A stretch of DNA of 33,603 nucleotides from Rhizobium sp. Q54. GTDB lineage: Bacteria; Pseudomonadota; Alphaproteobacteria; Rhizobiales; Beijerinckiaceae. How positions within the stretch are numbered: the first letter of the stretch is position 1; every line of letters starts with the position of its first letter. Where the stretch lies: positions 1-33,603 of the forward strand of contig CAMCUC010000028.1 of assembly GCA_945878875.1 (NCBI GenBank). Reading direction: 5' to 3'. Of this stretch, positions 23,375-30,702 are shown piece by piece. Both the position numbers and the translations under genes were made by a program. The notes beneath the pieces were generated by a model. That model was not told the origin of the DNA, ran no database searches, and saw only the letters and a list, made by a program, of their open reading frames with translations.

Positions 23375-24157
23375 TCAAGGCCGCACGCCGGGCGTCTCGA
23401 CCGCCATGCCGCGCGCGCGCTCGGCGAGGAACAATTCCAGCTCGATGAATTCAATCGAGCCATAGGAATAAGGCGCCGCGCGCACGCCGCTCATGCAATT
23501 GCGCAAACGCCTTTGCAGCGAACCCACGTCCTGCCATTCGAGCCGATAGATCGGGTATGCGTTGGCGTGGGCTTGCGGGATCGGCGCCGAGCCGAGCTTG
23601 CGTCCCCAATTGTCCTCATGGCAATGCGCGCACGAGAAGTTCAACTGCCCCAGCCTTTGATTGAACAGCGCCTTGCCGCGCTCGCGAAACGGCGTCAATC
23701 GTTCGTCATCGGGCGGCGCCACAGACATGCCGCGCGATTGCAGGCCGATGTAGGTTGTCAACGCCAGCAGCTCGCGGCTTTCGGCGCGCAAGGGCTGCGC
23801 CTGTTGTCGCCCGGTGCGGCATTGATTGACCTGCCCAGCAACGTCGATGGGCTGGCTTGTTGCAGCGTTGAACGCGGGGTAGCGCGCCGACACGCCTTTC
23901 ATGGATTGTTCCGCCGCGCCATGGCAATCGGCGCAGGCTTTGTTGGCCGCGCCCGCCTTCTCGTTCCACGCAGCTTCACCGTCCAGCACGGCCAGCATGC
24001 CGGGATTAGACGCATCGTCGGCCTGCATCGCCTGCGTCTGCGGGCTCATGAATTCCGCGCCGGATTTACGCTCGTGCGCAGCGATTTCCGCGTGCGCAGA
24101 GGTGACCGCCAACAGCATTGCACAGCCGGGCAAAATCCACAGCGCGCGCAAAATCAC
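23375..24157 (-). CDS. soxA: Sulfur oxidation c-type cytochrome SoxA (diheme)
   Basis: SoxA with SoxX forms the enzyme that links thiosulfate to the SoxY cysteine arm. The 260-residue protein has a signal peptide (about 1-23), two heme motifs CADCH (75-79) and CAHCH (156-160), and the active-site ligand cysteine in RNCMSGVRA (Cys201). Two hemes define the Paracoccus-like diheme class. The start is GTG at 24157, overlapping the soxZ stop by 4 bases (GTGA), so translation is coupled. It is the last gene of the fcc-sox run. Confidence 0.95.
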   Translation of the reverse strand: MILRALWILPGCAMLLAVTSAHAEIAAHERKSGAEFMSPQTQAMQADDASNPGMLAVLDGEAAWNEKAGAANKACADCHGAAEQSMKGVSARYPAFNAATSQPIDVAGQVNQCRTGRQQAQPLRAESRELLALTTYIGLQSRGMSVAPPDDERLTPFRERGKALFNQRLGQLNFSCAHCHEDNWGRKLGSAPIPQAHANAYPIYRLEWQDVGSLQRRLRNCMSGVRAAPYSYGSIEFIELELFLAERARGMAVETPGVRP

Positions 24158-24474
24158 GCGACCTCGATCTTCGCGGTCTGCACCTGCGTCTGGCCGTTAT
24201 CGTCGGTCCAGCTGAACGTAATCACGCCGCTGTTGGTGGCGACAAGCGTGAACGACAGGAACGGATTGGCCGAGATCGCGGGGAACAGATCGGCGCTGAA
24301 CACGGCCTCGCCGTCATAGGTGCACACGAAGCGCTTGATGATGTTGCGCGGCACGAGCTTGCCATCCGCAGCCGGGCGAAAGCCAGTCTCCATGGGGTGG
24401 GACAACATCGTCTTGATTTCGATGATCTCGCCTTTTTTGGCTTTCGCCGGAACGTTGATGAGGGCGCGCGCCAT
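24154..24474 (-). CDS. soxZ: Thiosulfate oxidation carrier complex protein SoxZ
   Basis: This 106-residue immunoglobulin-like protein pairs with SoxY to form the SoxYZ carrier. Characteristic sequence includes AKKGEIIEIKTMLSHPMETG and VFSADLFPAISANPFLSF, and a WTDDNGQT strand near the C-terminus. GAAGGAG before the ATG lies inside the soxY end; the genes are one base apart. There is no signal peptide, as usual, since SoxZ is exported with SoxY by the Tat route. Confidence 0.95.
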   Translation of the reverse strand: MARALINVPAKAKKGEIIEIKTMLSHPMETGFRPAADGKLVPRNIIKRFVCTYDGEAVFSADLFPAISANPFLSFTLVATNSGVITFSWTDDNGQTQVQTAKIEVA

Positions 24475-24475
24475 G

Positions 24476-24961
24476 TCAGGCTCCTTCTACGCAGGCAGGC
24501 AGGGTCACGATCACGTCGATTGAACCACTGCGGAACGAGCCGTCGCTCATTTGCGCTACGGCCACGACCTTTTGGGAATCGCCGAGCCTGATGCGCGTCG
24601 ACACGAAAGCCCGGCCCGAGCGCGGGGTGAGGTGGAACACGCCGACATTGGGCTGCGGATTGCGTTCGTTGAAAACAGCGATTGCGCGCACGTAATTTTG
24701 CGCATTCATCGGACTGTCCACGCGCACGATTGTGGGCACTGAATGGCCGCTTTCCAGCAGCACCGGAATATCAACCTCGACCCCGCCCTCCCGCACAGGC
24801 TTGCCGCCGGTGAAGTCTTTGATCGCCTGCGCCATCTCCTCCGGCGTTGCACGCGCGGAGGGCGCGATCACGCAAACCGCAGCGCCTGCCGCGCCCGCCA
24901 GAAAAGTGCGCCGGGACGGGTCTGTCTTCGATATCTGCGTGCTCAAGATTTGCGTCTTCAT
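24476..24961 (-). CDS. soxY: Thiosulfate oxidation carrier protein SoxY
   Basis: SoxY holds sulfur intermediates on a C-terminal cysteine and shuttles between Sox enzymes. This 161-residue protein has a Tat signal (SRRTFLAGAAGAA, Arg17-Arg18) and the SoxY body (GGVEVDIPVLLESGHSVP, YVRAIAVFNERNPQP). The C-terminus reads VTLPACVEGA, so the single carrier cysteine (Cys157) is four residues from the end, in place of the classical GGCGG. AGGAGA precedes the ATG, which overlaps the soxX stop by 4 bases. Confidence 0.93.
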   Translation of the reverse strand: MKTQILSTQISKTDPSRRTFLAGAAGAAVCVIAPSARATPEEMAQAIKDFTGGKPVREGGVEVDIPVLLESGHSVPTIVRVDSPMNAQNYVRAIAVFNERNPQPNVGVFHLTPRSGRAFVSTRIRLGDSQKVVAVAQMSDGSFRSGSIDVIVTLPACVEGA

Positions 24962-25470
24962 GGCTTCTCCTGTGCGCCCGGCCCGTCGCGCAATGTCGCA
25001 AGATAGGCCATCACGTCCTCAATCTGTGCAGCGTCCAGTATCGGCTTGCCCCTGAACGCGGGCGCGACGCGGTTAAGCCCGTCGATTTTATAATAGGATG
25101 GCATTGACGTGTCCGGATTCAAGCGCGTCGCATCAACTAATCTCAAGCGCAATTGCCCCTCGCTCCAGCGCGACCCGGCCCCCTCAAGACTCGGGGCAAT
25201 GTCGCCCTGAAACCGCTGTTCGGGAAAAGGCCCCGAATGGCACAAAAGACACAGCCCCTTTTGCCGATCCACCACAATGGCGCGCCCCCGCGCCGGATCG
25301 CCCTTTTCCGCCGTCAACGAAGCAGGAATCGCATCGCCAACGACTTCGAACGGCACCAGTCCAGCCGCCAACGCGCTTGGTAAAGATACGCACCACAGCG
25401 CAAGCCAGATTGCAGCGCGCGCCCTAGCCAAAGACTTCAGCCGTCGTAATGTTGAACCAGTCGTGCGCAT
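24958..25470 (-). CDS. soxX: Sulfur oxidation c-type cytochrome SoxX
   Basis: SoxX is the monoheme partner of SoxA. The 170-residue product has a hydrophobic leader (AIWLALWCVSLPSALAAG), one heme motif CLLCH, and an axial methionine in PDTSMPSYY. The body and FRGKPILDAAQIEDVMAYL at the end fit SoxX. The ATG at 25470 overlaps fccB by 47 bases and lacks a ribosome site; a TTG at 25431 would still leave an acceptable signal peptide, so the start is uncertain. It is coupled to soxY by ATGA. Confidence 0.92.
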   Translation of the reverse strand: MRTTGSTLRRLKSLARARAAIWLALWCVSLPSALAAGLVPFEVVGDAIPASLTAEKGDPARGRAIVVDRQKGLCLLCHSGPFPEQRFQGDIAPSLEGAGSRWSEGQLRLRLVDATRLNPDTSMPSYYKIDGLNRVAPAFRGKPILDAAQIEDVMAYLATLRDGPGAQEKP

Positions 25471-26683
25471 ATTGGGCTTCAGTCGCGCGCACGGCGGGCG
25501 AGGCGTTGAGCTGGCTTACGCCGCCCGCCCCCGGCACGTCGGCCAGAATGCCTTTACCCGGCTGATAGACGCCAGCAACCGAGATGCCGTAATCGGGCGC
25601 CACCAGCGAATAGCAGGTGTTGATGAGTTTTGGCTCGCGCGCCGCCTGTCCGCTTGTCAGCAGGGCAATCGCCTGCGCGCATGCTTTGGCCTGCGCATTG
25701 GCGGAAAACGCAGACTTTGGCATGGCGCCGGCAATCGCTGCATCGCCGATAACATGGATGCCAGGCTGCAGCTTTGATTCAAACGTGACCGGATCAATCG
25801 GGCACCAGCCGCTGCGGTCTGTGGCGCCGGCCACTTCCGCGATGGCGCCGGCACGCTGCGGCGGGATTACGTTCACGACGTCGCCCTTATGCGCGCCAAA
25901 TTCGGTGATGACCGTCTTCGTCTTCGCATCGACCTGCGTCGTCTTGCCGCCGGAAGCCAGCGGCACATATTCAAGAATATCGGGATAGAGCGCTTTCCAT
26001 GCATCCAGAAACAGGCGCTGCTTGGAGAACACGTCTTTGGCGTCAAGCACGATCAGCTTTGATTTTGGCTTCTGCGTCTTGAAATAATGCGCGATCAGGC
26101 TGGCCCGCTCATAGGGGCCGGGCGGGCAGCGATAGGGATTGTTGGGAACGGACATGAGGAAGACGCCGCCATCGGGCATCGCCTCCAATTGCCTGCGCAG
26201 AAGAAGCGTCTGCGCGCCAGCTTTCCAGGCATGCGGCATGATGTCGGCTGCGCTGGAATCATAGCCCGGCAGAGCGTCAAAACGTACGTCTATGCCCGGC
26301 GACAGCACCAATCTGTCATAGGCCAGCATGCGCCCGCCTGCCAGCAGCACGCGGCGCGCGGCGCCGACGACGCCTTGCGCACGCAGCGCCACGACCTCGA
26401 CGCCCTCGCGCGCAATCGCGTCATAATTAAACTGCTGCGCAGCGATATCGCGCGAGCCATGCAAAACAAGATTGCTGAACGGGCACGACGTATAGACCGC
26501 GTTCTCCTCGATCAAAGTCACAGCCATGCCGAGCCGGTGCAGATTGCGCGCACACGTCGCGCCGCCATAGCCGCCGCCGATCACGATCACGCGCGGCTTT
26601 GCCTGCGCGAGCACTGCGGGAGCAAACAACGTCGCTGCTGCAAATCCGCCCAGCGCGCTGCGTCTTGTAAGAGAGCCGCTCAC
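25424..26683 (-). CDS. fccB: Flavocytochrome c sulfide dehydrogenase, flavoprotein subunit (FccB/SoxF)
   Basis: This periplasmic FAD enzyme oxidises sulfide and passes electrons to its cytochrome subunit. From the GTG at 26683 the protein is 419 residues, with a Tat signal (TRRSALGGFAAATLFAP), the FAD motif VIVIGGGYGGATCARNL, the covalent-FAD cysteine region YTSCPFSNLVL, and redox cysteines in NPYRCPPGPYERA and LINTCYSLVAP. The GTG overlaps the fccA stop (GTGA), which is why it is preferred to the longer frame at 26722. It sits between fccA and soxX in one run of tightly packed genes. Confidence 0.9.
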   Translation of the reverse strand: MSGSLTRRSALGGFAAATLFAPAVLAQAKPRVIVIGGGYGGATCARNLHRLGMAVTLIEENAVYTSCPFSNLVLHGSRDIAAQQFNYDAIAREGVEVVALRAQGVVGAARRVLLAGGRMLAYDRLVLSPGIDVRFDALPGYDSSAADIMPHAWKAGAQTLLLRRQLEAMPDGGVFLMSVPNNPYRCPPGPYERASLIAHYFKTQKPKSKLIVLDAKDVFSKQRLFLDAWKALYPDILEYVPLASGGKTTQVDAKTKTVITEFGAHKGDVVNVIPPQRAGAIAEVAGATDRSGWCPIDPVTFESKLQPGIHVIGDAAIAGAMPKSAFSANAQAKACAQAIALLTSGQAAREPKLINTCYSLVAPDYGISVAGVYQPGKGILADVPGAGGVSQLNASPAVRATEAQYAHDWFNITTAEVFG

Positions 26684-27030
26684 TTTGAGGCTCCAGTTTT
26701 TGCGGATTGCGCGGCGATCCACACGGCGATGGCGCGGGTCTCCTCCGGCGAATAGCCCTTGGCGATGCGGTTCATCAACGTCGCCTCGCGCGTACCGCTG
26801 GAGAAGGCGATCATTGCGTCTTCAATTTGTGCAGCGGTGAGGTTGGAAAGCGCAGGCAGCGCCGGGCCAGACGCGCCGTGGCAACCTGAACATGAGGTCG
26901 CGCCAGCGGGCGCATTCAATAACACTGCGGCGTCTTGCGCAAAGGCTGTCGCAGCAGGCAGGCAGGCGAGCGAAAGAGCGCTCAGACAAATTTGCAATTG
27001 CATGACAAGTCGCGATCGGCTTCGCATCAT
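26680..27030 (-). CDS. fccA: Flavocytochrome c cytochrome subunit (FccA/SoxE-like)
   Basis: This 116-residue monoheme cytochrome c has a signal peptide (LVMQLQICLSALSLACLP, then AFAQ), a CSGCHG heme motif, and a C-terminal helix ending KTGASK. The likely axial ligand is the Met of ATLMNRIAKGYSPEE. It is the electron acceptor of FccB. The start at 27030 has GGGAAGAG upstream. The same frame stays open far upstream, but that part is the out-of-frame end of the molybdenum hydroxylase gene. Single-heme FccA subunits are normal outside purple sulfur bacteria. Confidence 0.85.
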   Translation of the reverse strand: MMRSRSRLVMQLQICLSALSLACLPAATAFAQDAAVLLNAPAGATSCSGCHGASGPALPALSNLTAAQIEDAMIAFSSGTREATLMNRIAKGYSPEETRAIAVWIAAQSAKTGASK

Positions 27031-27050
27031 GCTCTTCCCGTTATGAGAGA

Positions 27051-27074
27051 GGCGGCGGCTCGAAAGCCGCCGCC
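27051..27074. other. Strong hairpin between the molybdenum hydroxylase and fccA genes
   Basis: GGCGGCGGCT (27051-27060) and AGCCGCCGCC (27065-27074) form a perfect 10-bp stem with a CGAA loop. On the coding (minus) strand it is followed by TCTCTCATAAC, without a U-tract, so it may be an mRNA-processing or partial termination signal separating the two gene groups. On plus it is followed by a T-rich stretch, but no plus gene ends here. Confidence 0.6.
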
Positions 27075-27097
27075 TTGTTTTCTGGTTTTGCGCAGGA

Positions 27098-29260
27098 TTA
27101 CGCCTTGCGAAGATCCGTGTTCTTGATCGGCATGTTGCGCACGCGCTTGCCGGTCGCCGCAAAGATGGCGTTGAGAACGGCGGGCGCGGCGACGAAAATC
27201 GTCGGCTCGCCCACGCCGCCCCAGAACCCGCCGGTGGGCGCGATGATGCTTTCCACCGCCGGCATGTCGTCCATGCGCAAGATCGGGTAGGAGTCGAAAT
27301 TCTCCTCGACAACCTTGCCGCCCTTGATCGTGATCTCCTGGAACATCGCGGCGCCAAGACCGTAGGCGAACGAGCCTTCGATCTGGCGTTCGATCTGCGC
27401 CGGATTGACCGCATGGCCGCAATCGGTGGCGGCCACGATGCGATGCACTTTCAGGGTGCCTGCATCGTTGACCGACACTTCAGCGCAGGCCGCCACATAG
27501 CTGCCATAGCCCATGTGCTGGGCGAGGCCGCGGAACACGCCCTTCTCTGCCGGCTTGCCCCAGCCGCCCTTTTCCGCAACCGCGTTGAGAACCGCCAGAT
27601 GCTTGGGGTGGTTCTTCATCAGCTTGCGACGGAACTCCAGCGCATCAATCCCGGCTTCCTTGGCCAGTTCGTCCATGAAGCACTCAAGGTAGATCGCGTT
27701 CTGGTTGTTGTTTACGCCGCGCCAGAAGCCGGGACGGACCGGCGGGTTGCGCATGGCGTGATCGACCAGAATGTTGGGGATCGTATAGCCGATGGCGCCT
27801 TCCGCGCCGCCCGCGTTGAGGCCCTGAAAAGTGGCCGGATCACGGCCCTTGTCCAGCGCTTCGGGACGGATGGTGGCGAGAATCGACTGGCCGGAAATGC
27901 GCATGTGCAGGCCGGTCAGATTGCCGTCCTTGTCGAGCGAGCCGGTCATCTTGCACTTGGTGATCGGGTGATAGCACCCGCGCAATTGATCCTCTTCGCG
28001 CGACCAGATCAGCTTGATCTGCTGGCCGGGCATTTCCTTGGCGATCAGCACGGACTGACGAACATAATCCTGGCTGGTGGCGCGACGGCCAAAGCCGCCG
28101 CCCAGATCCATGCGATAGACTTCGCACTTGTCGAGCGGCAGACCGGCGGCCTGCGAAGTGGTGGCGAGCGCCGCCTCGCCGTTCTGGGTCGAGGTCCAGA
28201 CTTCGCACTTGTCGGCGGTCCAGCGCGCGGTGGAGTTCATCGGCTCCATCGGCGCATGGTTCTGGTAGGGCATGCTGTAGGTTGCCTCAACCATCCGGGC
28301 AGCGCCCTTGATCGCCGCCTGCACATCGCCGCTCTGGTTGCCGATGAAAGCTTCGGTCGCGCCGAGGCCCTCGTTCAGCATGTCGTCGATGGCTTTGCTG
28401 TCGAGATTGGCGGACTTGCCGCTGTCGTACTCGATCTTCACGGCGTCGAGCGCGGTTTTGGCGCGCCACCACGTATCGGCGACCACAACCACGGCGTTCT
28501 CGATCTTGAGAACCTTCTTCACGCCGGGCATTTTTTCAGCCGCCGCAGCATCGAAGCTCTTCAGCGAACCGCCCCAGATCGGGCAATCCTTCACGGCTGC
28601 ATTGAGCAGGCCGGGAGCCTGGAAGTCGATGCTGTAGACCTGCTTGCCGTTAACCTTGCCGTCCTGCGCAAGGCGCTTCAGCGGCTTGCCGGCGATGGTC
28701 CAGGTCTTGGGGTCTTTCAGCGGCGGGTTGGTTGGCGGCGTCAGCTTTGCGGCTGCGCCTGCAACCTTGCCATAGGTGGTCGAGCGGTTGGACCCCTTGT
28801 GCGTAATCACGCCCTTGGCGACGCTCACTTCAGCGACCGGAACCTTCCACTCGTCGGCTGCCGCCTGCAAAAGCATCATGCGGGCAGCGGCTGCGCCCTC
28901 GCGCATGGCTTTTTCGGAATTGCGAATGCCACGGCTGCCCGAGGTCGCAAAATCGCCCCAGACGCGCTTGCGGGCGACGTTCTGGCCAGGCGTCGGATAT
29001 TCGTAGGTCACTTTGGCCCAATCGGCCTCAAGCTCTTCGGCCACAAGCTGCGCGAGGCCGGTGACAGTGCCCTGGCCCATTTCCTGACGGCCAATGCGTA
29101 CGACGATGGTGTCGTCGGGCCGGATGACGACCCAGGCGTTCACTTCAGGCGTGGCGCCTTGCGCGAGCGCTTCGTCGGAGATCGAGAAGCCCAGCGTCAG
29201 ACCGGCAGTCGCGCCGGCGCCGACGAGGAACGTGCGACGATTAAAATCAAGAGCGTTCAT
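27098..29260 (-). CDS. Molybdopterin-binding large subunit, isoquinoline 1-oxidoreductase (IorB) type
   Basis: This 720-residue molybdenum hydroxylase subunit hydroxylates N-heterocycles or oxidises aldehydes. It has a Tat signal (FNRRTFLVGAGATAG), so it is probably periplasmic, then GRQEMGQGTVTGLAQL, NHAPMEPMNSTARW, the pterin motif DLGGGFGRRA, and the C-terminal catalytic glutamate in GGVGEPTIFVA. The start at 29260 has GGGAGGG upstream; the longer frame starting at 29449 is the neighbouring gene read out of frame. With the small iron-sulfur subunit upstream it forms the two-subunit IorAB type, whose electrons go to a cytochrome. That would suit the cytochrome-rich neighbourhood. The substrate is unknown. 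Confidence 0.9.
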   Translation of the reverse strand: MNALDFNRRTFLVGAGATAGLTLGFSISDEALAQGATPEVNAWVVIRPDDTIVVRIGRQEMGQGTVTGLAQLVAEELEADWAKVTYEYPTPGQNVARKRVWGDFATSGSRGIRNSEKAMREGAAAARMMLLQAAADEWKVPVAEVSVAKGVITHKGSNRSTTYGKVAGAAAKLTPPTNPPLKDPKTWTIAGKPLKRLAQDGKVNGKQVYSIDFQAPGLLNAAVKDCPIWGGSLKSFDAAAAEKMPGVKKVLKIENAVVVVADTWWRAKTALDAVKIEYDSGKSANLDSKAIDDMLNEGLGATEAFIGNQSGDVQAAIKGAARMVEATYSMPYQNHAPMEPMNSTARWTADKCEVWTSTQNGEAALATTSQAAGLPLDKCEVYRMDLGGGFGRRATSQDYVRQSVLIAKEMPGQQIKLIWSREEDQLRGCYHPITKCKMTGSLDKDGNLTGLHMRISGQSILATIRPEALDKGRDPATFQGLNAGGAEGAIGYTIPNILVDHAMRNPPVRPGFWRGVNNNQNAIYLECFMDELAKEAGIDALEFRRKLMKNHPKHLAVLNAVAEKGGWGKPAEKGVFRGLAQHMGYGSYVAACAEVSVNDAGTLKVHRIVAATDCGHAVNPAQIERQIEGSFAYGLGAAMFQEITIKGGKVVEENFDSYPILRMDDMPAVESIIAPTGGFWGGVGEPTIFVAAPAVLNAIFAATGKRVRNMPIKNTDLRKA

Positions 29261-29274
29261 GATTGTCCCTCCCC

Positions 29275-29736
29275 TCAAGCGCCGCGAACGGCGGCGGCGG
29301 CCTGCTTGATGGCCGTGCGAATGCGATTGTAGGTGCCGCAGCGGCAGATGTTGCTCATCTCGCGGTTGATGTCTTCGTCGGTGGGAGAGGGTTTTGCCTT
29401 GATGAGCGAAGCCGCCGCCAAAATCTGGCCGGACTGGCAATAGCCGCATTGCGGCACGTCGTGCTCAAGCCACGCCTTCTGCACAGCCTCGACGATCTTG
29501 CCCGAAGCGCCCTCAATGGTGATGATCTTCTGGGTCGCGTTGATCGCGCTGATAGGGAGCGAGCACGAGCGCACCGGCTCGCCGTCCACATAAACCGTGC
29601 ATGCGCCGCACTGGGCGACGCCGCAACCGTATTTCGTGCCGGTGAGGCCAAGCTGTTCGCGGATCGCCCAGAGCAAGGGCGTATCGGGCTCAGCATTCAC
29701 GTCCAGCGTTTTGCCGTTGATATTCAACTTCGCCAT
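29275..29736 (-). CDS. (2Fe-2S)-binding small subunit, isoquinoline 1-oxidoreductase (IorA) type
   Basis: This 153-residue subunit carries two [2Fe-2S] clusters: GCGVAQCGACTVYVDG plus a following Cys for the first, and CGYCQSGQ with CRCGTYNRI for the second. It has no signal peptide and would be exported with the Tat-tagged large subunit. GGGAGGGA precedes its ATG. The large subunit starts 14 bases after its stop. It is the first gene of the minus run that continues into fcc and sox. Confidence 0.92.
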   Translation of the reverse strand: MAKLNINGKTLDVNAEPDTPLLWAIREQLGLTGTKYGCGVAQCGACTVYVDGEPVRSCSLPISAINATQKIITIEGASGKIVEAVQKAWLEHDVPQCGYCQSGQILAAASLIKAKPSPTDEDINREMSNICRCGTYNRIRTAIKQAAAAVRGA

Positions 29737-29951
29737 TAATCCCTCCCGGGGCGTTAATTTCTGACGCCAACGCGGGGGACAGGATTACGGACCACGCTCA
29801 AGCCAAAGCTTATGCACGAAAACCGCCCGCTCCCTCCAGCGTGCGCATACGGATCTGAACTTATCGCGTAACCGCCCGCTGGCAAGGGCCAAGGCAGGCT
29901 TTAAGCCAGATTTTTTATTGGCGTTCTAAGGTGGCTATTGAGCGCCACGCC

Positions 29952-29983
29952 CGCAAGAAAACCGAAAGAGCGCACTCTTTCGG
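29952..29983 (-). terminator. Rho-independent terminator of the small secreted-protein gene
   Basis: CCGAAAGAG (29962-29970) and CTCTTTCGG (29975-29983) form a perfect 9-bp stem with a 4-base loop. Read on minus it is followed by TTTTCTTG. It lies about 25 bases beyond the stop of the gene at 30009-30338. Confidence 0.8.
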
Positions 29984-30008
29984 CCTGATCGCTTTCCCCG
30001 CTGTCCTA

Positions 30009-30338
30009 TTATTCGGATTTGTCCTCGCACGTGTAGCCGATGTGGCAGGCTCGCACGTCTCTGGTGCGCACGAATTGCGGAACCAGATCGTGCATCACCG
30101 GTCCGCAGGCTTCCGCATCGTGAACGTACTTGTCCCAACGCGTGGCTCCTGTGCGCAAGACGACCCCTTGCGGATTGCCCAGCACCAGCGCCGTAGCGGC
30201 GGCGCAAGTCATGTTGAGCGTATCAGACTGCGCCTCGCTGATCGCGGGCTTTGGAAAACGCTTGCCCGCAGGAGCCTGGGCGAAAGCCGACGAGGCCGCT
30301 ACGAAAAACGCCAAGGTCGATAAAACAGATTTCAACAT
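30009..30338 (-). CDS. Small secreted hypothetical protein with four cysteines
   Basis: I do not recognise a named family. The 109-residue product has a clear signal peptide (LSTLAFFVAASSAFAQ), followed by a mature part of about 88 residues with four cysteines (in NMTCAAATAL, EACGPVMHD and RACHIGYTCED). The even number suggests two disulfides in the periplasm. GAGGG lies upstream of the ATG and a terminator follows the stop, so it is an independent, expressed gene. Proteins of this look are common as unknowns in Rhizobiales. Confidence 0.7.
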   Translation of the reverse strand: MLKSVLSTLAFFVAASSAFAQAPAGKRFPKPAISEAQSDTLNMTCAAATALVLGNPQGVVLRTGATRWDKYVHDAEACGPVMHDLVPQFVRTRDVRACHIGYTCEDKSE

Positions 30339-30463
30339 GCACGCACCCTCGCTTTTCCGAATGCTTCACGCATCCACAAGGCAAAAGAGCGCGCGTTGGT
30401 TTCATGCCGAAGGGCCGCCCTTAAAGGCATCATCCCTTTGAACTGGGAAGGAATCATGGGGAT

Positions 30464-30539
30464 TGGTAGGCCGGGAGGGAATCGAACCCCCAACCAGACC
30501 GTTATGAGCGGTCGGCTCTAACCGTTGAGCTACCGGCCC
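30464..30539 (-). tRNA. tRNA with anticodon CAT (tRNA-Ile2 or elongator tRNA-Met)
   Basis: On minus the gene reads GGGCCGGTAGCTCAACGGTT from 30539 and ends CCGGCCT-A-CCA at 30464, with CCA encoded. The anticodon arm GACCG-CTCATAA-CGGTC gives CAT. It is not an initiator tRNA, since the first pair is G-U and the D-arm is of elongator type. CAT elongators are either Met or the lysidine-modified Ile2. The sequence looks more like Ile2 to me, but the two cannot be separated safely by eye. Confidence 0.9.
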
Positions 30540-30573
30540 GCAGCCGCAATGCGGCTTGGGGAAGCAAACGTGA

Positions 30574-30600
30574 ATTACACTGGCGCGGCGCTGGTGGCAA
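30574..30600 (-). promoter_or_regulatory. Candidate promoter of the CAT tRNA
   Basis: On minus, TTGCCA (30600-30595) and TGTAAT (30579-30574) each match consensus at 5 of 6 positions, but the spacer is only 15 bases. The leader to the tRNA would be about 30 bases and includes a small hairpin (AGCCGCA-A-TGCGGCT). Confidence 0.3.
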
Positions 30601-30702
30601 TGGCGGGGGTGGGGGCTCGACGAGCATAGATGAAAACTTGACCTGAGCATTCCGCAGGCAGAGGCTAACTTTAGCTTTACCTTGATTCGGAATTTCGTTT
30701 TG

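Noticed and set aside
27051..27090. Hairpin and T-rich stretch resembling a plus-strand terminator
   Set aside because: No plus-strand gene ends here, so it is recorded only as a hairpin in the minus-strand transcript.
27413..29332. A 639-codon open frame on plus, antisense to the molybdenum hydroxylase large subunit
   Set aside because: It mirrors a clearly real gene with all expected motifs. Long antisense frames are common in GC-rich DNA, and its translation shows no family resemblance.
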